NCBI RefSeq assembly: GCF_000764305.2
Contig: NW_025934572.1
Location: 124,001 to 188,000 of the forward strand
Direction of reading: 5' to 3'
Length of the DNA stretch: 64,000 bases
Source of the DNA: Hyalella azteca
Lineage: Eukaryota > Arthropoda > Malacostraca > Amphipoda > Hyalellidae
The position numbers were made by a program, and so were the translations under genes. Shown piece by piece: positions 58,301-64,000 of this stretch. How positions within the stretch are numbered: position 1 is the stretch's first letter; every line of letters begins with the position of its first letter. Below the pieces are notes generated by a model. The model saw nothing but the letters and a program-made list of their open reading frames with translations, ran no database searches and was not told where the DNA came from.

Positions 58301-59289
58301 GCATCACCTCTTCACTCACCCCTACAGGCCAGGCTAAACAGCAGCCATCATCCCTTCACTCGCCCCCACAGACCGGGCTAAACAGCAGCCATCACCTCTT
58401 CACTCGCCCCCACAGACCAGGCTAAACAGCAGCCATCACTTCTTCACTCACCCCCACAGACCGGGCTAAACAGCAGCCATCACCTCTTCACTCGCCCCCA
58501 CAGACCAGGCTAAACAGCAGCCATCACCCCTTCACTCACCCCCACAGACCAGGCTAAACAGTAGCCATCACCCCTTCACTCACCCAACAAGTTTGAAACG
58601 GACGAAGCGCTGCAAGGACAGATTTTGAACGACGTAGTTATCACAAAAAGTTTGTATTTCACTCCTGCGCATCGGGGTCTTGGATATGACGTAAAACTCG
58701 GCAGCTTGGTCGATATTCTTTTCCTGAGGCGCGCTGAGAGTCTGGGTGCCACTGCAGGCATCTACTGCTGTAATGCTGCTGGTGTTAGTGCCAGAGGTGT
58801 TGATGGTGGCATAGGTTATGTTATTGTAGCTTATTGTTGCGTTAGAGTCACTTGTAATAGTGATGCTGGTAACATTGTTGATGATTGTACTTATTCCACT
58901 AGTTATGTTGCTAAAACCTGTTGTATTGTAGGTCAGAACAACGGTGTTAGTGTTGGTGTTGTTATTGTTGTCGTAAGTGCTGCTGGTATTGTTAAGGTAG
59001 ACGTTGGTGCAGTCCACGCTGGCAGCGCTGCTGTTGATGTCAGGACCGCGTGTTGGGGGCGGCACCAACACCTCGATACCTGCAAGCGCCACGGCGGTCC
59101 CTGGCGCAACTGCAATGGACAAATTTCAGGCTCAGTTCGTCATATTTGGGAACGTTTTCCACTAGCTTTTTTCTTATATGCGACAGAATACTTCAAAATT
59201 ATCGAATATTGTTATGTACAATTCTTAGTAATTGTCATACCCGAGAAGCCGAGGAGTGCAAAGATATGCACTGCGTCATCCAGTAACAT
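40202..59289 (-). CDS. Large mosaic extracellular lectin gene (WSC, CCP, fibrinogen-like, C-type lectin modules)
   Basis: At least 27 exons on the minus strand. Exons 1-13 join in perfect phase from ATG at 59289 to 52591 (924 residues). A second run of 11 exons (50692 to 44335) is again phase-consistent. One connecting exon near 50.7-52.6 kb and parts around 43-44 kb and below 42.7 kb are unresolved. Domain order: signal-peptide-like start, Asn/Thr-rich region, possible degenerate lectin fold with mucin-like Ser/Thr repeats, WSC-like, CCP, partial fibrinogen-related domain, CCP, C-type lectin, divergent C-type lectin, then several CCPs. No transmembrane segment was seen, so the product is secreted or has its anchor in exons not found. 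A role in carbohydrate or pathogen recognition is inference from domain types. Many introns carry minisatellites that include the splice sites. Confidence 0.85.
40468..40588 (-). CDS. Lectin gene: candidate exon, unassigned
   Basis: Only one frame is open between acceptor GGCATTAG and donor CTCAG|GTGGGT (TNAGPTATDRGTHISYMNG...). Its phase does not connect to 40202-40313. No module is recognised. Confidence 0.25.
40905..41372 (-). mobile_element. CR1/L2-like LINE, 5'-truncated copy (minus strand)
   Basis: On the minus strand: CKDYICGDLIEVYKYTHGLY, then RGHGCKLKKKRCN and FFSLRITDKWNSFPDDIV, followed by FKNRLDKAMEKYMF after a frame break, and the common 3' end. GD-IEVYK..G and RGH..KL are typical RT C-terminal motifs of the CR1/L2 group. 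It lies within the presumed span of the lectin gene. Confidence 0.85.
41375..42180. other. AT-rich, no exon recognised
   Basis: Probably intron of the lectin gene. The exon expected here (first half of the 40.2-kb CCP) was not found. Confidence 0.35.
42183..42480. repeat. 61-bp tandem repeat (x5)
   Basis: Near-identical units begin AGAGTTCTAATGATGAGACG and end CTTATGAAAAGTAAG. The last copy carries GGCGTGGAG in place of GACGTGAAG. Confidence 0.95.
42698..43239 (-). CDS. Lectin gene: two CCP exons
   Basis: Exon 43239-43107 (YLCPRGLATIDG, then EVRCDMADSIAEWSPVLLDN C) joins in phase to exon 42895-42698, which encodes a full CCP: CYGPPPQSQQ, ASYRCNNSQLLG, INVTCQDPGGWTPDSAPVC. The four cysteines and the Trp before the last one are those of the sushi fold. 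The donors are ACAC|GTAAGA and TCA|GTAAGG. Alternative frames of both exons are also open, but only this one gives the cysteine pattern. Confidence 0.85.
43478..43550 (-). CDS. Lectin gene: candidate exon before the 43.2-kb CCP exon
   Basis: A 73-nt segment between acceptor CCTTCAAG and donor ACT|GTGAGA ends in phase 0, as the next exon needs. It reads SGVGGCLGEKPEIVSCTVRT, supplying a first cysteine for the following CCP. The join to the exon on its 5' side (44335) does not fit in phase, so the model is uncertain. Confidence 0.4.
44335..44952 (-). CDS. Lectin gene: CCP module split over two exons
   Basis: Exon 44952-44840 (ECWDSPPTPVGSVQTWDYTR, then TTITYTCPGSQ) joins in phase 0 to exon 44437-about 44335 (VVVLSQTPSLKIVCYAALGG, then WQDAELVSTCALPNC). 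The pattern Cys, YTC, VCY, GGW and Cys is CCP-like. The end of the second exon is uncertain: the donor GTGCGC is weak. A copy of its last 17 bases (ACAGTTTGGCAGGGCGC on the plus strand) recurs at 44157-44173, again a duplicated boundary. Confidence 0.75.
45470..46384. repeat. 79-bp minisatellite starting at a splice donor of the lectin gene
   Basis: Eight or more copies of a unit containing AGCAGGTTCACCACAACAC and AAAGTGTTCGTAAGAG. Its right end coincides with the donor of exon 46385-46570. In transcript direction, the intron's first bases GTAGTATTGTGGTGAACC are the start of the repeat. It is interrupted by a hAT-like fragment at 45773-46039. Confidence 0.9.
45773..46039. mobile_element. hAT-like element end, truncated
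   Basis: Starts CAGTGGTGGGCAGTAGCGCG, the typical hAT terminal sequence, and continues with GTAGCGGTAGCGG subterminal repeats and their inverses (GCTACAGCGCTACCGCTAC). The other end is missing at an ambiguous base (46039), after which the host tandem repeat resumes. Confidence 0.7.
46385..47714 (-). CDS. Lectin gene: second, divergent C-type-lectin-like module (3 exons)
   Basis: Exons 47714-47453, 47278-47157 and 46570-46385 join in phase. The module starts like a C-type lectin (AVCPEGQVRSGGWCSSV). It has a second cysteine region (YTAYDRCGRVGAMPALSVDA), then GGWKVMLNN, RDCLYLSLTTS and a final strand CKSRYRFVVCQTP. Spacing and the CP-G...WC / DCL.L / C..YRFVC order fit a C-type lectin fold. 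The calcium motifs EPN and WND are absent, so classical sugar binding is not predicted. The acceptor at 47714 lies in a 45-bp minisatellite. Confidence 0.65.
47700..47880 (-). repeat. 45-bp minisatellite containing the splice acceptor of exon 47714
   Basis: Four copies of a unit that in transcript direction contains GTTGTGTGTGCAG|C.GTGTGTCCAGA, which is the acceptor plus the first codons of the exon (AVCP). The unit length is 15 codons and the frame is open through all copies (AVCPDVILITRVVC). Confidence 0.9.
47937..49835 (-). CDS. Lectin gene: C-type lectin domain (4 exons)
   Basis: Exons 49835-49734, 48802-48699, 48398-48334 and 48145-47937 join in phase. They read AVCPRGFVLEPSGWWCYSV, then FWQASLACASRRASLAYIPS (helices with the second cysteine), WMVASFLTQTGLYFVSYND, GTWADGRRGVFP, KDCLVLDRSGLG and IYFICSFP. 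The order CP.GF...WCY, AC..R.A.LA, G.WADG, CLVL and F.C is that of a C-type lectin domain with an extra disulfide region. The EPN/QPD and WND calcium-binding triplets are not evident. Two of the donors (49734, 48699) open directly into tandem repeats. Confidence 0.85.
48540..48698. repeat. CACCAC/ATCACACC-rich repeat at a lectin-gene donor
   Basis: A degenerate trinucleotide and 9-12 bp repeat (CACCACACCA, GCATCACACC) begins right at the donor of exon 48699-48802 in transcript direction. A 27-30 bp repeat (CAGCCTGCACCACTCGTCCT) precedes it at 48485-48580. Confidence 0.8.
48885..48990 (+). mobile_element. LINE 3'-tail fragment in lectin intron
   Basis: AAGGTCACGAAAAATATAAG, TGTCGGCGACAGGCC and TTCTTCAATGCCGA, followed by a TACTGTACTG-type tail. 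It is antisense to the lectin gene, in the intron between exons 49734 and 48802. Confidence 0.75.
49535..49790 (-). repeat. 43-bp minisatellite containing a splice donor of the lectin gene
   Basis: Five to six copies. In transcript direction each unit reads ..CCCGTCAACGGCTCCCT...GACGACCAGG|GTGAGTGTGCC: the last codons of exon 49835-49734 plus its donor and first intron bases. The copy nearest the exon body is taken as the functional donor. Confidence 0.9.
50364..50692 (-). CDS. Lectin gene: CCP-like exon and 36-nt mini-exon
   Basis: Exon 50692-50477 reads MTCPPFIRVSDPTYRRDTYT, then GTRISVVCERHLLEEGTNSS, SECLANKN and DIKLPC: a CCP-like module with five cysteines. It joins in phase to a 36-nt exon 50399-50364 (GCARRFAASGLT) and from there to the C-type lectin exons. 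It needs one carried-in base, which does not match the phase-0 end of exon 52591, so one exon between 50.7 and 52.6 kb is missing from this model. Confidence 0.75.
50749..51845. repeat. 47-bp minisatellite (about 23 copies) in a lectin intron
   Basis: The unit is built of GGGTGTTGTGTAGGATGTTC, GGTAGGATGAAGTGTGGCA and TGTTTTTC. The part from 51125 to 51795 holds about 15 virtually identical copies, while 50749-51100 is heterogeneous. Since 47 is not a multiple of 3 and the unit lacks stops on the minus strand, three long overlapping open frames (up to 440 codons) arise, all giving the same 47-residue repeat. They are not genes. Confidence 0.97.
52103..52259 (+). CDS. Putative terminal exon on the strand opposite to the lectin gene
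   Basis: After acceptor TTATGTCTGCAG a frame runs to TGA: HRVLVSPRSYEMGRSLRETE, then VRMAFHEAQAREAKARRPNA and VEPEII. It is charged, helical and coding-like, but has no recognised family and no located partner exon. It lies in a lectin-gene intron. It could be a fragment of a retrocopy or an unrelated nested gene. Confidence 0.25.
52591..54200 (-). CDS. Lectin gene: fibrinogen-related domain, N-terminal part (4 exons)
   Basis: Exons 54200-54097, 53846-53690, 53130-52963 and 52667-52591 join in phase (residues 756-924). They read DCRQDLTSCAAVYSLGHRTS, then VFCSLVEGEGGWAVVARRR, FTRGVGHVTDNFWAGLDTLL, ATYAFSIANVTANYSVSVTD and YYGTAGDGLKDVNGSA. This follows the fibrinogen-related domain step by step (C..VY..GHRTSG, VFC...GGW.V..RR, ...GFG...FW.GLD.L.ALT, YA.F.V......Y.L.V..Y.GTAGD). 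The C-terminal third (WW..C, N.NG.Y, calcium and acetyl-group pocket) was not found before the next CCP exon, so the domain appears truncated. Confidence 0.85.
52700..52825. repeat. Short tandem duplication in a lectin intron
   Basis: Two to three copies of a GGACGCG-containing block (CGCCTCCTATGTGGTGCGTG...). Confidence 0.65.
53275..53520 (+). mobile_element. CR1/L2-like LINE, 5'-truncated copy in lectin intron
   Basis: Reads APSINAFKNRVDKAMAKYMF (with variation), RLEMPRT and then the common 3' end, followed by a TATGATATGATATGA tail. It is antisense to the lectin gene. Confidence 0.8.
53571..53713 (-). repeat. 40-bp minisatellite made of exon 11 end plus donor (lectin gene)
   Basis: Four copies of a unit that in transcript direction reads CACGTCAC.GACAACTTCTGG GCAG|GT: the last 17-20 bases of exon 53846-53690 (TDNFWAG) plus the donor. 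Only the copy at 53690 adjoins the exon body. The other three lie in the intron. Confidence 0.92.
53846..54045 (-). repeat. 33-bp minisatellite containing the acceptor of exon 11 (lectin gene)
   Basis: Six copies of a unit which in transcript direction contains GAGGTGTTGGGGCAG|GTGT, the acceptor and first codon of exon 53846-53690. The unit is 11 codons long and open in the exon's frame (VLGQVSSITHE). Confidence 0.92.
54420..55000 (-). CDS. Lectin gene: linker exon and CCP module
   Basis: Exon 55000-54935 (WPTDDPALPRASWVSLLAGA) and exon 54632-54420 (KECGSVDVGAEWRILQ, LLGEQRVLWCPSDSRN, ITTCMPSGLWTPAPPTCKY) are in phase with their neighbours. The second holds one complete CCP with four cysteines and the Trp before the last. 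Confidence 0.85.
55603..56759 (-). CDS. Lectin gene: WSC-like module over two exons
   Basis: Exons 56759-56496 and 55896-55603 join in phase (residues 477-662). Across the junction the peptide TVPGCVNLCKFRASKIAAVL DQGCLCSND resembles the WSC signature (C...C......A......C.C.N), a carbohydrate-binding cysteine fold. Further cysteines (SYCPWFESPDCDQAIQFC) follow, then an Asn/Ser/Thr-rich stretch. The preceding part (SSDCRGVPATVMDAIRLL...) has no clear assignment. The WSC call rests on pattern only. Confidence 0.6.
56978..58160 (-). CDS. Lectin gene: N-terminal exons 3-5 with mucin-like repeat
   Basis: Exons 58160-58083, 57900-57824 and 57676-56978 join in phase (residues 192-476). The large exon contains a Ser/Thr-only tract at 57150-57490 built of TTGSTSTT, HTTPSSTGSTSTT and similar 12-14 residue units, the expected target of dense O-glycosylation. 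The parts before and after (ATAVLEALANLTGQPADND, RRLLIVSVSGRVSSLQWK and FQWTVAPIDNDTRFALCKG) could be a strongly diverged lectin-like fold split by the mucin insert. This is uncertain. Confidence 0.75.
58270..58586 (-). repeat. 44-bp minisatellite starting at the exon 2 donor (lectin gene)
   Basis: Seven copies. In transcript direction each holds GTGGGGG(T/C)GAGTGAAG and GTGATGGCTGCTGTTTAGCC. The first copy is the donor of exon 59109-58584 (TTGTTGG|GTGAGTGAAG). In three copies the GT of the donor-like site is mutated to GC, in the others it is intact. Confidence 0.92.
58584..59289 (-). CDS. Lectin gene: start and Asn/Thr-rich exon
   Basis: Exon 1 coding part 59289-59241 (MLLDDAVHIFALLGFS) joins in phase to exon 59109-58584 (VAPGTAVALAGIEVLV...). 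The start gives a hydrophobic, signal-peptide-like segment. Exon 2 is rich in Asn and Thr with about ten N-glycosylation sequons (NNTS, NTTG, NITS, NNVTS, NATI, NNIT, NTSG and others), then SEIQTFCDNYVVQNLSLQRF. No ATG further upstream in frame looks better, but an additional 5' exon cannot be excluded. Confidence 0.7.
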
Positions 59290-59474
59290 CGATTTAGATT
59301 GAACGCCTTCAATCGACTCTGAAATAAGTTTATATTTAAGGTTGAGGAGCAGCACTAGACCACCGAGCTCTCTCACGCTAGGATACTCTGCTGGTCAGAG
59401 ATCAATCCATACACAAATGTTTTAGGCTATAAGGAGTCGATCGATCTTTACTTAAGATTCGACCAAGGCTCTAT

Positions 59475-60240
59475 TTTACAACACTTCTCTTTAACTTCTC
59501 TTCTTGTTTGTTTGTTTGTTTGTCTGCTACAAATATTGTAATCGAAATTTAATACACTTCTACTTATCCTATCGATCTGAAATTTTGCACACTTGTGTGA
59601 ATTCAGAGGCAATGCATGAATCAATTTATAGAATAAATAATTTTGAAAAAAATTATATATTAAAAAAATTTATATATTACAAAAATTTAAAAATTAGTTT
59701 TTTTTAATATTCGAAAATTAAATGAGAAATTCATTGTACATCTGTAAGATTGGAGACACTTGATTCTTTGGATGTGTTGTCTTTAAAAAGTAATTTTTAA
59801 ACGTATACTTTTTTATAACACTTCTCTTTAACTTCTCTTGCTTGTTTGTTTGCGTATTTGTCTGCTACAAATATTATAATCGATATTTAACACACTTCTA
59901 CCAGTCCAATCGATCTGTAATCTTACACACTTGCGTAAAGTCGGAGACAATGCTTGAATAAATTGACAGAATAAATAATTTGAGTAATGTAAAAATTTTT
60001 CTTCTATATGGAAGAAAAAAATTGTAATATTATTATAATAATAATATTATATATATATATATTATATTATTATAATAATATTATTATTAATAATAATATT
60101 ATAAAAATTGTAATATTATTTTTTGTTAATATCGAAACTTAAAATTAGAAATTCATTGTACATGTGTAACATCTGAGACACCGGCCTCTTCAGAAGTGTT
60201 GTCTTTAAAAAATAATTTTTAAACGCATATTATTCCCGAT
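59475..60240. repeat. AT-rich dispersed repeat, two tandem copies
   Basis: Copy 1 at about 59475-59806 and copy 2 at about 59808-60232, each from ACACTTCTCTTTAACTTCTC to TAATTTTTAAACG. Homologous to 13605-14125. Copy 2 is enlarged by a palindromic (ATT/AAT)n tract at 60025-60112. Confidence 0.85.
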
Positions 60241-61104
60241 CAGGTTCTCTTCTTCGTAATCTTTATGTGCCAGTATATTGTCACACTATTTAGAATTACA
60301 GATTCTTAGCAGTGAGACTTGTTTACATGTTATTCTGTGTGCTGGCAGTTTTGAGGGCTGTAGAGTCTCCAAGCGATGTCTCGAAGACTGCATATCACGA
60401 CGGATGCCTGGCTGGTATATAAGCCATGGAAGCGATATCATCGGACAACAATAGTGCGATAGCATCGGGCTATAATGCAGCAATGGCGCCTGGCTTTAAT
60501 ATTGAGATAGCATCACGCCATACGTAAGGAAAATGATCTCTTGTTACGTTGAGGGTGCGTGCCTGTGCGTGACGAGCGGCGATGAGAATCTATCAACGCA
60601 AACAATATTCCTAAGAACCCCGAGTGTCACTTCGCGAGGGCGTATGTGCGGCTGTCATCAATAGCAGTCACTGCGCTGATAAGAACCTCTTTGTTGAGTG
60701 AAGGTGAGCTCATCAAAAGATAGACTCATGATATTGTCGGAAAAGAGTGCGCTGCTGCGCAAATAGTTAATTTCACTAGAATAAATTATCAAAAGTGTGT
60801 GGAAAATTACATGTCCACATTTAGGGATGTACTTCTCATCATAGCTCAGTGGTGAGGTTCCTTGTGGTGCGTCCCTCATCACAGCCACGCGGTGAAGCAG
60901 CTTGTGGTGCACCTCTCATCACAGCTCCGTGGTGAAGCAAAACCCGAGATACGACATTCTAATGAGTATCTTAATTTCACTAACGGTAAATTGTCCCTCG
61001 CGGGAGTTCAGTTGGGGAGATTTGAAGAACTTAATTCTTCAGGCCCATTGTGGGATTTAACTTGCATGCTTGCATGCATTTAACTTAACTTCACCCTTAT
61101 TACC
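60241..61104. other. Region 3' of the BEL/Pao frame
   Basis: Contains three imperfect copies of a block of about 45 bp (CTCATCACAGC...GTGGTGAAGC...CTTGTGGTGC) at 60833-60945 and an ATGCAAGCATGCAAG inverted motif near 61064. No reverse transcriptase, RNase H or integrase can be read on the minus strand here. It may be the remnant of a 3' LTR, but this is not shown. Confidence 0.4.
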
Positions 61105-63312
61105 TTAACTTGTGAGCGAACTACCGTAGGCGTCGCGCATACCGGTCTTGTCGAGCCGCTCTATCACTCTCCCAAGTACAGCCTTAGCAACTTCAAAGTT
61201 AGGTTTTACATCTGCAATTTTGTCAGACCACCAAGGTATTTCAACAAAATATTTACCATCTTCTAGAACCAAAGACTTCTCAAAATTGTCAAGGTGAGAA
61301 GCGTCAGAATTGGCAATTTCATTGTTAGTCTCCTTAATTCCAATAGAATCCAACTTGAACAGATTGTCCAAGTGGCCCTCAATTTCACTGTCTTTGGCAA
61401 TGCTAGCAATAGGATCTCTGCATGTGCAGACGGGATCCAGAACAAAATTGACCAATGAAGAGGATACTGAATGATCTGACACTGCACTCGAAACCTTGCT
61501 AAGTGAAGTAATCTGACTTGAAGTTAAGAAATTCTCAACATCACCAAAGGGAATAAGTTTACCTGCTAATGAAAATACACTGCCTCTTAAGCACAGAACT
61601 ACATGGAAATCTTTCAAGAACTGCAAAACATCTATTCCTATTAAGCCCTCCAGTTCTACTGTGTCACTACAGTTGGTGAAGGAGCTGTCAGCCAGAGGTG
61701 CAATCCGAGAAATGTTCTCGGTAACTAATCCTAAGCCCCTCATGGCAAAGGTCAACCTGAACTCATCACTGACAAGAATAGGTAGCTGAACGCGACCTCC
61801 AGCTTCTTCTAAATCAAAGAGCAAACTAATTTCTGAGAACTGTCTAACCCCACTCTGAAGAAAAGTATTAATAACAAAGTCCTTTTTAGTCCTATCCTGT
61901 GGTACACCTAGCTTATCTAACACCCGGTTAGTGACGTACGACTTCTGACTACAAGTGTCAATCAGAAATCTAACCTTAGTTTTCTTGTAGCCACGGGACA
62001 CGGTCAAAGTAATGGTAGGCAAAAGATGAGAGCTCCTCCCCTGCTGAGAGGAATTCAAGCACCAGTTTACGTTACTGGAAGGAGTTTCTTTTGAGTTCTC
62101 AGAATTACATTTAAATTTAGGACACAAGGCTGAAATGTGGGTTTTCTTGCTGCAAAAACTACACGGATAATCTAGGTTAGATGGACAAGAAGGCTTCATG
62201 TGCTTGGAACTTGAACACAAAAAACACAACCCTAACTCTTTACATCTAGAAATTCTGCTGGCTGGACTAGGATACTTTGAACACTTCAACATGGAATGAT
62301 TGGCTGCGCCACAGAACTCACAAGACTTGCTTGAAACACCTGCTGCCGAATTCACAAGAACTGACCTTTCGTCAGACAACGTACGGACAGGTTTTGCATC
62401 AGAGACTTTGTCTTTGGGTTCAGCGGGCTTCATAGCTGAAGTATCCTTACGCAAGTTGAGCATTCTAATGATCTCTACGTAGTTGTCAAAAATCTGATCT
62501 AAGCTAGGGTAGTTAGTGTCTAATCTAATAATGAATTCATCCCTAACAATGGCAGGCAACTTGTGAAGAATCAAATGGCTAACAAACTCTGCAGATGCTT
62601 CGCTGCTCAACAAATCACGCTTATAATGTTCATTAAAAAAAAGTTTAGTTTCAAAAAAAGTATGATCAGGTTTAGGTTTCAATGCAAGCAGCTTCTGATA
62701 CAGATCATCAATAACGGCCTTACGGTTCAAAAATTCAGATTCAAGCAATTTTAAAGCAACATCATAATTTTCATTGTTAACCTGCAAATGCTGCAGAACT
62801 TTGAGGGCATAGCCTCGCAAATAAGTTTTTAAATAGGTGAATTTGGCTGAAGGCGAAAGAGTCTTACGGTGACCAATGCAGTTTTGAAATTGCATAATGA
62901 AAGCACTGAACTCCAAATGGCTAGCACCTTCCCCTGAGAACACCGGGCAGCTAAGATTAGGCAATTTAAGTTCAAAAGCAGTTTCGTTGACTTTGCAAGT
63001 TTGAGCTGATTTTTCTAAAGCGGCAATTTTAGTGGTAACCTCAATTAAATAGGCACTCTGACTTTCTAGTTCATTATCAAATTCCTCGGAAAATTCCGAA
63101 GAATCTCCTTGCAAGGATAAGATGGCGTTAATTTGTTCATCAATTGATTTTACATTTGACAACAGATCTTTAATGGAGGCAATAGCAGAACTCACCGCTG
63201 ATTCAGGTGATTCGTCCAACTTCTTGAGCAGCATGGTGATCTGACTCTTACGGACGGCCCTACTACGCCTCAGTTGCGTCAAGTCAACCTGGCTTTTGTC
63301 CGAATCGCACAT
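61105..63312 (-). mobile_element. BEL/Pao LTR retrotransposon, gag-protease frame (735 residues)
   Basis: One intact frame. It has an N-terminal coiled-coil region, a DUF1759-like gag core (LPNLSCPVFSGEGASHLEFS, then FTYLKTYLRGYALKVLQHL), and three CX2CX4HX4C zinc knuckles (CEFCGAANHSMLKC, CFLCSSSKHMKPSC, CSFCSKKTHISALC). It ends in a DUF1758-type aspartyl protease (VRFLIDTCSQKSYVTNRVL, later GLIGIDVLQFL). It stops at TAA in SSLTS, where an autonomous element would continue into reverse transcriptase. The protease motif reads DTC where DSG/DTG is usual. The long clean frame suggests recent insertion despite the loss of RT, RNase H and integrase. Confidence 0.92.
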
Positions 63313-64000
63313 CGCGACAAATTAGGAGTTCTAACTAGAAAAATTGATTAATGCAAATGCACAGGATCGAAATGAGAGAGAGACCAGTGACAAACAAATA
63401 GATAAGAATTATATTGAATTTCGGTACAACTGGAAATAAAAAAAACAAAGAAAGCGTTGAAACTTTTATTGTGGTTCCGCAAAGAGAATTGGTTCGCAGA
63501 ACGAAGCCAGAAGGAAACGAGAAGCACGAAGCGCGATGAGGAACTCGTGCACTGTAGTAAAATACGTACGCACATAAGTACAAATTCGAACGTTAGAAGT
63601 CTAGAACACAATATTTGATTTAAATAGAATGAGTCACTGTTTCAGGTGAATATGTCTCTCTCTCCAATTCTCACCATATATTGCCGGAGGCAACAGAACA
63701 TATAAGCAAGGAGAAGTTCCGTTCAAAAATCAGAAACGGCAGAGTTGAAGACCAAGTAGAGGTGGTTGGGTGGATTCTTATCTGAATAAGACAGAAAACC
63801 AACGTAAGACTATCATTAATGGATTTAAAGTTATAACGCAATGTATTTCAGTATGGTTTCAGTAAATTCAGAATAATGAGAATAGTTTCAAATAATCAAT
63901 ATGACAAACCTATTTGTTTCCGTTGAGGAACCCTAGACAAGAGTTCTCATGAAGAGAACTATTAGGAAGAAAAAAGTGAAAACAGTAATAGGAGTGTTCG
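63313..64000 (-). other. Probable 5' leader and LTR of the BEL/Pao element
   Basis: On the minus strand this precedes the gag ATG. It contains CCACAATAAAAGTTTC (polyadenylation-like signal) at about 63455-63472 and pyrimidine-rich stretches as in an R/U5 region. LTR ends and primer-binding site could not be fixed. Confidence 0.35.

Overview
The window is arthropod-type nuclear DNA, most likely from a crustacean. Introns are AT-rich, exons are small and GT..AG bounded, and there are many families of LINE, SINE, DNA-transposon and LTR remnants plus very many minisatellites. The species cannot be fixed from the sequence, so 'crustacean' is an inference from repeat style and gene content.

Layout. 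0-9.4 kb: one unrecognised plus-strand exon-like segment (290-454), tandem repeats, and a nest of terminal-inverted-repeat elements (5529-7664). 9.4-11 kb (+): the last three exons of a BET1L/GS15-type Golgi SNARE. 12-16.4 kb: dispersed repeats, including a tRNA-derived SINE. 16.4-21.8 kb (+): a complete ten-exon protein disulfide isomerase of the PDIA3/ERp57 type (483 residues, two CGHC sites, C-terminal KDEL), with two ER-stress-response-like elements upstream. 22-39 kb: mainly intergenic, holding CR1/L2-like LINE pieces (one with a 2A-like motif), a SINE, a 1.5-kb 20-bp satellite interrupted by a piggyBac-like MITE, and other arrays. 40-59.3 kb (-): one large multi-exon gene for an extracellular mosaic lectin. 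59.4-60.3 kb: a dispersed repeat. 61-64 kb (-): the gag-protease part of a BEL/Pao LTR retrotransposon without its reverse transcriptase.

The most unusual object is the lectin gene. I could thread 13 exons in continuous phase (924 residues): signal-peptide-like start, Asn/Thr-rich glycosylated region, mucin-like Ser/Thr repeats, a WSC-like module, a sushi/CCP module, and the N-terminal two thirds of a fibrinogen-related domain. A second run of 11 phase-consistent exons then encodes CCP, C-type lectin, a second divergent C-type lectin and CCP. More CCP exons lie at 43.5-40.2 kb. At least six exon/intron boundaries of this gene are themselves the repeat unit of a minisatellite, so that splice donors or acceptors are present in 4-7 tandem copies. 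At two acceptors the unit is a multiple of three and stays open in frame, so alternative acceptor use or unequal exchange could lengthen the protein in 11- or 15-residue steps. I know of no described system of this kind, and RNA evidence would be needed to show function.

Nothing links the PDI, the SNARE and the lectin functionally beyond all three belonging to the secretory pathway. That is probably coincidence, not an operon-like arrangement.
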